Assembly: GCA_029931975.1 (NCBI GenBank)
Contig: JAOZQY010000013.1
Location: 1-64,000 of the forward strand
Source of the DNA: Bacteroidales bacterium
Lineage (GTDB): Bacteria; Bacteroidota; Bacteroidia; Bacteroidales; GCA-2748055
Reading direction: 5' to 3'
DNA length: 64,000 nucleotides
A model generated the notes under the pieces. That model worked only from the letters and a program-made list of their open reading frames with translations, was not told where the DNA came from and made no database searches. Made by a program: the position numbers and the translations under genes. Of this stretch, positions 43,241-49,500 are shown one piece after another (position 1 is the stretch's first letter; each line of letters begins with the position of its first letter).

Positions 43241-43857
43241 ACCCCGAAAATTAATTCGGCAGTAAGCGTAATGGAATTGTAAGCTCTGTCGGCTCTCAGA
43301 TCTATATTATACGAAGGGACAATATTCAGAAACATGTGCTTGTCCAATTGTCGCTGGTAGCCTATACCGATCCCCAGGTTGGTTTTAGTCCGGGTATGGA
43401 AATCTGAGGCTTTGAGAACAATTTCACCGTACTCCTCCGAACTCTCTTTCACATTGATTGCCATCATGGCTTCAAGGGTACCTGTAATAAGTATAGTATT
43501 GGCATCCCATTCATAGGGTCGGAAATATATGGTTAAGGGAATTCCTATGGCCTGTTCCCTGAATGTGATATTGATTTTATCATCTGGATTTTCCGGTATA
43601 ACACCATAGTCTTCCGCGTAATCCAGGATGGTGGAAGTTTTATTGGTATAGTCAATGCCGGCTTTAATGAACCAGTATTCATATTCCCAGTAAACGAAAC
43701 TGAATCCTGCACCAAATCCGGGTTCCATGGTTTGTTCATCTCCCCTGATCCAGGAGTAGTTACCCTGAAGATTTCCTCCCATGTACACATTGATCTGTGC
43801 CTGCAAAGGCACAGATATAAGAAAAAGAACAGCCAGGTAAACAGCCTTTTTAAACAT
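43234..43857 (-). CDS. Outer-membrane beta-barrel protein
   Basis: A 207-residue protein with a signal peptide (MFKKAVYLAVLFLISVPLQAQ) and alternating hydrophobic strands with aromatic residues typical of small PorT/OmpA-like barrels (eight to ten strands). The end, AELIFGVY, with a terminal aromatic residue, is a beta-barrel assembly signal. The start at 43857 is preferred to two earlier in-frame ATGs. It has no recognisable binding motif. It stands in its own unit, its 3' end overlapping ygjP-like. Confidence 0.8.
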   Translation of the reverse strand: MFKKAVYLAVLFLISVPLQAQINVYMGGNLQGNYSWIRGDEQTMEPGFGAGFSFVYWEYEYWFIKAGIDYTNKTSTILDYAEDYGVIPENPDDKINITFREQAIGIPLTIYFRPYEWDANTILITGTLEAMMAINVKESSEEYGEIVLKASDFHTRTKTNLGIGIGYQRQLDKHMFLNIVPSYNIDLRADRAYNSITLTAELIFGVY

Positions 43858-43952
43858 AATCATCAAGGTATTTACACAAAACTAACACAATATTTGTTTG
43901 AATGAACTGGAACTTATCAAATGAATATTAAGACAAAGGTCTGAATACCGGA

Positions 43953-44417
43953 CTATTGCTTATCAAAGACAAATGTCTCCTCTATTTCGCCCATGTCTGA
44001 AGTAGCTTCTGATTCCACGATGAGATTTCCTTCCTTCATGGAGTATACCTGGGTGAGCGTATAGCTCATGCCCTGAACAGTACCCTCGGTGACGATTTTA
44101 ATGGTTTTTGCCTTTTTGTCAAAGACAGCTGTCGACTTTGTAACAGAATCTTCAAAACCGGGATTTTCACATACTTCTCCGTTCAGGGTAAAGTGTAGTT
44201 TGCTCTCAATCTCCTGTCCATCCCATTCGCTTACATTGATCTGGTCAAAGGTCTTCCGGGTATGTTCCAGGGTCATTGTTCCAGGAGCAAGACTGAATTC
44301 ATAGCCCAGTTCACTTTTGTCCTCATTGAGTTTCCATTCTCCAGAAAAGTTCACTTTCTGAGCAATAAGAGTGGAGGATAGCAGCACAAGAGCAAGTCCT
44401 AAAATGATGTTTTTCAT
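43953..44417 (-). CDS. Secreted lipocalin-like protein of unknown function
   Basis: A 154-residue protein that starts with a signal peptide (MKNIILGLALVLLSSTLIAQ). The mature part has repeated beta strands, including WKLNEDKSELGYEF and KTIKIVTEGTVQGMSYTLTQ, resembling small lipocalin-like or DUF4488-type periplasmic proteins. I do not recognise a function. The start at 44417 is preferred because the 19 extra codons upstream would read through the terminator of tRNA-Gln. Confidence 0.75.
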   Translation of the reverse strand: MKNIILGLALVLLSSTLIAQKVNFSGEWKLNEDKSELGYEFSLAPGTMTLEHTRKTFDQINVSEWDGQEIESKLHFTLNGEVCENPGFEDSVTKSTAVFDKKAKTIKIVTEGTVQGMSYTLTQVYSMKEGNLIVESEATSDMGEIEETFVFDKQ

Positions 44418-44454
44418 ATTTACAAATGGTTCTTTGGTGTTTGATACAAGATAT

Positions 44455-44489
44455 AAAAAAAAGCCCTGTCTCATTACGAGACAGGGCTT
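44455..44489 (-). terminator. Strong terminator after tRNA-Gln
   Basis: A perfect 12-bp stem (AAGCCCTGTCTC and its complement) with a 5-base loop, flanked by a run of A on one side and T on the other, so it can work in both directions. It lies 11 bases beyond the tRNA-Gln 3' end. Confidence 0.88.
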
Positions 44490-44500
44490 TTTTCTTCTGT

Positions 44501-44572
44501 TGACCCGCCAGGGCTCGAACCTGGACTCTTCTGAACCAAAATCAGATGTGTTGCCAATTACACCACGGGTCA
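44501..44572 (-). tRNA. tRNA-Gln (TTG anticodon)
   Basis: A 72-base cloverleaf. The acceptor stem TGACCCG pairs with CGGGTCA; the anticodon stem TCTGA/TCAGA holds the loop TTTTGGT with anticodon TTG (reads CAA), and the T loop is TTCGAGC. Terminal CCA is not encoded. Confidence 0.93.
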
Positions 44573-44595
44573 GGGGTGGTTACGAAAACCGGGTG

Positions 44596-44627
44596 CAAAT
44601 ATACGTAATATTAAAATTAATTTGCAA
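44596..44627 (-). promoter_or_regulatory. Promoter of tRNA-Gln
   Basis: Minus strand TTG (44625-44627), 21 bases, TATATTTG (44596-44603), matching the Bacteroidota consensus. It overlaps the last codons of the PspC-domain gene. Confidence 0.55.
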
Positions 44628-46188
44628 TTTTTTCCAGGCCTTCCTCGGTCATAAGCCAGGATTTTCCAGCCATATTCCAATCTGAAAGGCGATTCACATT
44701 GCGAACACCCTCCAGAATGTCCCTGGTTTCACGATCGAGCACAACCACTTTTCCTTCCGGAACCCGTACAATGGTTTCTACCCTGGGGAACCTCCACTTG
44801 TGATCAAGATCCACTGAGAAGTAGGGGTCCAGCACCAGTGTATTTCCTTTTGTACGAAAGTGATAGTCTATATTGGCAGCATTTTCACCAGCATACTCCC
44901 AGGTTCTTCCCTTGGACTCCTTTTCTATTTCGAGCAGGAAGTTGTCCCCCTCGGTTTTTTCAATATCAAGGCTTATTCGCCCGTAAAAAGCCTCGGCATC
45001 TTCCAGGAGGACCCACTTGTCGTCCAGGTCGAAAATGGATTCATCATCCAGATATTCATCCTGAGTTTCGTTGATGCTGATATAGAGTGTGTCGGAGTCC
45101 GGGAGCAGTTCCTGCGAAAAGCTATCGCGTCCAAAGTCCGAAAAGTTATTGCTTTCAAAGGCAGCAATGCCGATAATGCAGAGCAGGCTTACTATCCAGA
45201 GCGTCAGGGCCCCGAAGGCCAGTCCCTTGTTCTGTGTTTTCAGGTTGAAGATCAGCTTAACCAGTCCGTAAAGCATGGCTGCAACAGGAATCAGAATTAG
45301 CAGGGTGGTTGAAATCACCAGGAGGGTAACAGAAACAGGATCGGTAAATGGAATCAAAATATCACCCAGGGAAAAATTATACGATTCGAACGGAAATACA
45401 TGTAGTCCAACAAATGGAAGGGCGATTAATCCGATTAGAAGCCCAATGCCTGCAATGACCAGGCTGGTTCCGATGATAATTAAGATGACCTTAACAAACA
45501 CCAGAAGTATTTTTCCCAAAACTTCAAAAAAATCCGAGGTGGCCCTTTCCGTTTTTCTGTAAGTTTCAGAACTTTTGGCCTTTGAGTACCCATCCTTCAC
45601 GTTATCTTTTACACTTTCGTACTCTTCACGAATTTTTTTTTCGATGTTGGAGACATTCACTTTCTCCCCACGCATTTCAAGTTTTTGAGCGGCAGTTTCT
45701 GCTTTGGGGAGAACGATCCATAGAATAGCATAGACCAGGATGGAAGCACCTCCGGCAAAGAAGAAGATTACAAACAGCAGGCGAAAGATGACCGGATCCA
45801 CACCAAAATATGCAGAAAGGCCCCCACAGACCCCCCCGATTACCGAATTCTCAGGATCCCGGTAAAGCCTGCGGCTTCGGCTGTATGATTCATGGAAGGT
45901 TCGGTGCCCTTCAGCTTCCTCGCCAGAATCAGCAATATCTTCCGGATTGCCCATGATATCAATGACTTCATTTACAATCAATAGTGAAATTACCTGGTTC
46001 TCTTCAGTAATTCTCTCCTGGAACAGCTCGGCAATTCTCGTCTCAATATCATCAATAATCTCCTTGCTTTCCTGTTTGTTGGAGAAGTGCCTGGAGATGG
46101 TGTCCAGGTATGTTTTTAGCTTTTCATAAGCATCATCATCGATATGGAAGATGAGTCCGCTTAAATTGATTTTGATCGCTTTCTTCAT
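44617..46188 (-). CDS. PspC-domain envelope-stress protein
   Basis: A 523-residue membrane protein. The N-terminal 85 residues (SGLIFHIDDDAYEKLKTYLD) form a domain found before PspC in Bacteroidota. The PspC domain follows (RLYRDPENSVIGGVCGGLSAYFGVDP, about 105-165) with one helix. Three or four further helices lie at about 225-345. The C-terminal about 150 residues are an extracytoplasmic beta-rich domain. PspC proteins sense inner-membrane stress. It follows a PadR regulator (11-base gap), which probably represses it. The start at 46188 (MKKAIKINL) is chosen because the longer frame would overlap the padR gene. Confidence 0.87.
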   Translation of the reverse strand: MKKAIKINLSGLIFHIDDDAYEKLKTYLDTISRHFSNKQESKEIIDDIETRIAELFQERITEENQVISLLIVNEVIDIMGNPEDIADSGEEAEGHRTFHESYSRSRRLYRDPENSVIGGVCGGLSAYFGVDPVIFRLLFVIFFFAGGASILVYAILWIVLPKAETAAQKLEMRGEKVNVSNIEKKIREEYESVKDNVKDGYSKAKSSETYRKTERATSDFFEVLGKILLVFVKVILIIIGTSLVIAGIGLLIGLIALPFVGLHVFPFESYNFSLGDILIPFTDPVSVTLLVISTTLLILIPVAAMLYGLVKLIFNLKTQNKGLAFGALTLWIVSLLCIIGIAAFESNNFSDFGRDSFSQELLPDSDTLYISINETQDEYLDDESIFDLDDKWVLLEDAEAFYGRISLDIEKTEGDNFLLEIEKESKGRTWEYAGENAANIDYHFRTKGNTLVLDPYFSVDLDHKWRFPRVETIVRVPEGKVVVLDRETRDILEGVRNVNRLSDWNMAGKSWLMTEEGLEKIAN

Positions 46189-46199
46189 AATATATGGCT

Positions 46200-46529
46200 T
46201 TATTTGTAGTTCTTGATTGACTTTACAGAATTGATCAGGGAGTCCCAAGAATCATCCATTTCTTTTAAATAGCTGCGTCCGATCTCAGTCAGACTGTAAT
46301 ATTTCCGAGGCGGACCCTGCGTACTTTCCTCCCATCTGTAGTTAAGTAGTCCGGCGTTTTTTTGCCGGGTTAGCAGCGGATAGAGTGTGCCTTCAACCAC
46401 AATCAGGTCGTTTTCTTTCAGGGCACGGATGATATCTGAGGTATAAAAATCCTTTTTAGCCAGGATGGATAAGATGCAATACTCCAGAACCCCTTTCCGC
46501 ATCTGAGCTTTTGCGTTATCTATATTCAT
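46200..46529 (-). CDS. PadR family transcriptional regulator
   Basis: A 109-residue winged-helix regulator of the small PadR type. The core LEYCILSILAKKDFYTSDIIRAL (about 15-37) and the wing VVEGTLYPLLTRQKNAGLLNYRWEE are diagnostic, and the C-terminal helix drives dimerisation. Upstream (7-base gap) is a small secreted-protein gene and downstream the PspC-domain gene. PadR-PspC pairs are frequent in Bacteroidota; the regulator likely represses its own operon until a membrane-stress or ligand signal appears (inference). Confidence 0.92.
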   Translation of the reverse strand: MNIDNAKAQMRKGVLEYCILSILAKKDFYTSDIIRALKENDLIVVEGTLYPLLTRQKNAGLLNYRWEESTQGPPRKYYSLTEIGRSYLKEMDDSWDSLINSVKSIKNYK

Positions 46530-46535
46530 AGGTCT

Positions 46536-46916
46536 TTATTTTAATGCGGTGATGTAAATTAATATTCTAAATGGACTGATACTTCTGTTAACCAGGGAGC
46601 TTTTCGTTTTTATTTTTTTGCGATCAGCGTCCTCCTTATTGCGAAATATGGAATCGAAGGAAGGACCAATCTGGCGAAGCTTCTTTTTCCCGGATTTATC
46701 TTTTAGTTTTTGCTCCTTTTTTGGAGCCGACTGGATGCATATAGTGTCGTAATTTGAGGGGTGTACGGAAAAACCAGTATCGATAATGGCCTCCGGATGC
46801 CTGTACTGCTGGTGGGATGTGATCAGGTCGATGGCAGGCTTCTGTGCGGCCAGCGTTGAGACCCAGGTCAGAAACCCGATCGCCATTATTATTTTATATA
46901 CTACTATGTTTCTCAT
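46536..46916 (-). CDS. Small secreted protein of unknown function
   Basis: A 126-residue protein with a hydrophobic N-terminus (IIMAIGFLTWVSTLAAQ) that looks like a signal peptide. The mature part is rich in Lys, Ser and Asp, with a KKEQKLKDKSGKKKLRQ stretch, and has no recognised domain. It is the first gene of the padR-pspC operon, 7 bases before padR, so it is likely to be controlled with it. Function unknown. Confidence 0.7.
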   Translation of the reverse strand: MRNIVVYKIIMAIGFLTWVSTLAAQKPAIDLITSHQQYRHPEAIIDTGFSVHPSNYDTICIQSAPKKEQKLKDKSGKKKLRQIGPSFDSIFRNKEDADRKKIKTKSSLVNRSISPFRILIYITALK

Positions 46917-46947
46917 GCTATATGCCTATACAAGCAATATTTCTATA

Positions 46948-46979
46948 CAAAGATATGTAAAAAAAGCAATACCATGCAA
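46948..46979 (-). promoter_or_regulatory. Promoter of the padR-pspC operon with direct repeats
   Basis: Minus strand TTG (46977-46979), 21 bases, TATCTTTG (46948-46955). Two direct repeats CTATACAA (46926-46933 and 46943-46950), 17 bp apart, lie downstream of and partly over the -7 box and could be PadR sites. Confidence 0.42.
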
Positions 46980-47032
46980 TACATAGTAGTAAAAATATCA
47001 AAAAAAGTTCAAATTTCCTTATCTTCGAAAAC

Positions 47033-47265
47033 ATGGAATACATTGGAAACATCCGGAAAATGGAGGGCTCACGAAGGGGTGGCCCGTGATATGGATTATG
47101 CAGAAAAGCATTGCCTGAGTGAGCAGCCGGTGAAGCTGGAATATCCGGTGCTTCAATACCCGGAAAAAATCAAGAGTCTGAATTTTGATAAGGATCCTAA
47201 GGTCATAGGAACCTTAACCGGCATCAAGGGACAATATCTGATGTTGGACCAGAACAGGGCGCTTA
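47033..47265 (+). pseudogene. Decayed DUF2797 gene
   Basis: The ATG at 47033 reads MEYIGNIRKMEGSRRGGP and then a stop, the expected start of a DUF2797 protein. In the frame one base away, PVKLEYPVLQYPEKIKSLNF followed by DKDPKVIGTLTGIKGQYLML and DQN matches the conserved C-terminal half. The family is about 260 residues long, so about 170 residues of the middle, including the cysteine-containing zinc-binding part, are gone and the two ends are joined out of frame. It is convergent with the pfkB gene, whose end it touches. An in-frame stretch from 46974 to 47345 is open but has no coding sense outside this fragment. Confidence 0.8.
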
Positions 47266-48246
47266 TTAAGCCTCGAGGGATGCAATTTCTCTGCGCAGGT
47301 TCTCCCAGTTGGCTTCATCCATCTTGGCTCCTATCAGTTCAATGACTCTGCCAGCAAGGACGGCTCCCATCTTGCCGCAGATTTCTGCCGGCAGGCCCTT
47401 CATGAGCCCGTAAATGAAGCCAGCTGAATAGAGATCTCCAGCCCCGGTTGTATCCAGGGCCTTTGCAGGCCTGACGCCAATTCGGACCATGCCATCATCA
47501 CAAACACAGAATGAACCTTCGGCCCCCAGCTTGATGGCCACGATATCGCATAGCTCCTTAATTTCATTCGCTCCTTCTTCGGGCAACTTGTTGGTTAAGG
47601 CCCGGATCTCTTCTTCATTGGCAAAAAGGATATTCACATATTTAGCGATTATGGACTTAAAGAACTCCATGTTTTCGGCAACAATGTTGTAGCTGGACAG
47701 ATCGAGACAGATTTTTAAGCCAGCCGTGGCAGCAAGTCGAAGTGCTTTTTCGAACATCTTCTGGTCCTGCACCAGGTAGCCTTCTATATAGAAATAATCA
47801 TATCCTTTAAATATACCGTGAGTAATATCCTCGGACGAGAGATCAACTGCTGCACCCAGATAAGTGGCAAAGGTTCGTTCAGAGTCTTTGGAAATCAGGG
47901 CCATGGCTCTACCGGTTTCGGTCATGGAGCGAAAGAGAATGGGATTGATCTTATTAACCATCATATCTTTCTTAAAGAAGGTTCCCATATCATCGTTTCC
48001 CACTTTCCCCACAAAGCCGGTATCAATGCCCAGGTGGGCCAGCCCATGAATGGTATTGGCTGCAGATCCGCCAGAAGCTTTGGATTTGGTCATGCCAGCT
48101 GTTTCGGCATGAATAAAATTAGAAGTATCCAGGTCCACAAGGGTCATGCTTCCCCTGGGTAAGCCAAAACTCTCCAGAATTTTATCGTTTTCAATCTGCG
48201 TGATAATATCCACCAGCGCATTTCCCATTCCAAGTACTCTAGCCAT
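47266..48246 (-). CDS. PfkB-family carbohydrate/nucleoside kinase (adenosine-kinase-like)
   Basis: A 326-residue ribokinase-fold kinase. The N-terminal VLGMGNALVDII, the conserved GGSAANTIHGLAHLG (about 59-73) and the C-terminal signature DTTGAGDLYSAGFIYG (catalytic Asp in GAGD) are clear. The length and the SGGSAANT context are those of adenosine-kinase-like members. It would phosphorylate a sugar or nucleoside with ATP; the substrate cannot be fixed. A weak -7 element TATATTTG lies at 48264-48271, about 20 bases before the start. The gene stands alone. Confidence 0.87.
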   Translation of the reverse strand: MARVLGMGNALVDIITQIENDKILESFGLPRGSMTLVDLDTSNFIHAETAGMTKSKASGGSAANTIHGLAHLGIDTGFVGKVGNDDMGTFFKKDMMVNKINPILFRSMTETGRAMALISKDSERTFATYLGAAVDLSSEDITHGIFKGYDYFYIEGYLVQDQKMFEKALRLAATAGLKICLDLSSYNIVAENMEFFKSIIAKYVNILFANEEEIRALTNKLPEEGANEIKELCDIVAIKLGAEGSFCVCDDGMVRIGVRPAKALDTTGAGDLYSAGFIYGLMKGLPAEICGKMGAVLAGRVIELIGAKMDEANWENLRREIASLEA

Positions 48247-48333
48247 TTTTCAAAATTTTGGTACAAATATATAGTTATTCAAATTCTATAAGCCTTACTC
48301 AACTTGCTTTATCAAGGTTTTTTGTGAAATGTA

Positions 48334-48364
48334 TTGTTTTATTGATGAAAAGCAACTATTTTTG
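48334..48364 (+). promoter_or_regulatory. Promoter of tRNA-Asn
   Basis: TTG (48334-48336), 20 bases, TATTTTTG (48357-48364), an exact fit to the Bacteroidota pattern, 38 bases before the tRNA. Confidence 0.6.
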
Positions 48365-48402
48365 CGCTGCTTATTTAAGCATAGTTTATAAGACTGTAAA
48401 AT

Positions 48403-48476
48403 TCCTCAGTAGCTCAGTTGGTTAGAGCGGCGGACTGTTAATCCGTAGGTCGTAGGTTCAAGTCCTACCTGAGGAG
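48403..48476 (+). tRNA. tRNA-Asn (GTT anticodon)
   Basis: A 74-base cloverleaf with acceptor TCCTCAG/CTGAGGA, D arm GCTC/GAGC, anticodon loop CTGTTAA with anticodon GTT (reads AAC/AAU), T loop TTCAAGT and discriminator G. No CCA is encoded. Confidence 0.96.
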
Positions 48477-48481
48477 CTTTT

Positions 48482-48507
48482 AGGCCCGGAATTCCCGGGC
48501 CTTTTTT
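48482..48507 (+). terminator. Terminator of tRNA-Asn
   Basis: An 8-bp GC-rich stem AGGCCCGG/CCGGGCCT with a 5-base loop and six T, starting 6 bases after the tRNA. Confidence 0.88.
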
Positions 48508-49351
48508 AATAGCTTAACATTTTCAACACGCCTCTCACATAGCCCACCGATTCGGCAAGTCCGTCCAGGGGATCCTTCCCGTCTTTTTCGTATTCAAAAC
48601 TGACTACTTTGCTGTAATTCTCTTCAAGCAGCATACGCAGGAAGCCCGGTATGTCAATGACTCCATGACCTATTTCACAGGTAGAGCCTGAGGCTTCGGC
48701 TTTGTCTTCGTCCTTGAGGTGGATATCATGAACGCGCTCCATATATTTCCTGGTATTTTCGATGGGATCCACTCCGGATCGAACTGTATGGCCAATATCC
48801 ACACATAGCCCCATGCCCGGATCCATATCTTTAATCAGGCTGAAGGCGCTTTCAGGGGTGGGGTAACGTTTGTCGCCCGGACCATGGTTGTGGATGGCCA
48901 GGTTGATACCGGTCTCCTTTACTTTCTTATTACAAAGTTCAAGCAGTTCATGTTCCGGTACTCCCACAATGACTTTCATTCCTGCATTCAGGGCATAGGC
49001 AAAGGCATTTTCCACCTCTTCTACGTTTTTCATATAGATTACACCCCCTCCATAGAGATTGATACCGGCTTTTTGCACTTTACCGGCCATTATTTTGATC
49101 TCTTCAGGACTTGCATCCAGGGGCATATGCATGCTTTTCAGACAAAGGTTTTTAATGTCAAGCCGGGTTGTCATGTCAATGGTTTCCTCCAGGGTGAACT
49201 CCCTGAAAGTGTATGATGCGATTCCCAGCTGAAAAGGAACACCCCTTCCTTCCTCAGGGAATGCTTGTTTTGCCATCAGTATTGAAGGAGCCTGGGAGGC
49301 CATCAGGCCGGTACCGGAGAGTCTCAGAAAATTGCGTCGGGAAAAATGCAT
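48506..49351 (-). CDS. Exported sugar phosphate isomerase/epimerase-like TIM barrel
   Basis: A 281-residue xylose-isomerase-like TIM-barrel protein. A twin-arginine motif (SRRNFLRLSG) at the N-terminus and a hydrophobic run mark Tat export. Metal-binding-type positions are seen in IAIHNHGPGD, LCVDIGHTVR and HDIHLKDEDKAE. It is distantly related to the TIM-barrel protein at 3044, about 45 kb away. Its likely role is isomerisation or epimerisation of a sugar-like compound in the periplasm; the substrate is unknown. It is a single-gene unit, ending at the tRNA-Asn terminator. Confidence 0.85.
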   Translation of the reverse strand: MHFSRRNFLRLSGTGLMASQAPSILMAKQAFPEEGRGVPFQLGIASYTFREFTLEETIDMTTRLDIKNLCLKSMHMPLDASPEEIKIMAGKVQKAGINLYGGGVIYMKNVEEVENAFAYALNAGMKVIVGVPEHELLELCNKKVKETGINLAIHNHGPGDKRYPTPESAFSLIKDMDPGMGLCVDIGHTVRSGVDPIENTRKYMERVHDIHLKDEDKAEASGSTCEIGHGVIDIPGFLRMLLEENYSKVVSFEYEKDGKDPLDGLAESVGYVRGVLKMLSY

Positions 49352-49500
49352 GGTCAGTCGTTTTTTTAACTATTGTGGTTTTAAACGAACTTAAATTATA
49401 AAAAAACTGTTTAAGGGCAGAATATAAGATATATTTTTCTCCTTAACTTCATTCTGCCAAAAAATGGCAAGCAGAACATGTTTTTAATTAACGATGTGAT

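Noticed and set aside
46974-47345. Open frame of 123 codons as a new gene
   Set aside because: It reads the DUF2797 remnant in only part of its length and runs into the 3' end of the pfkB gene antisense.
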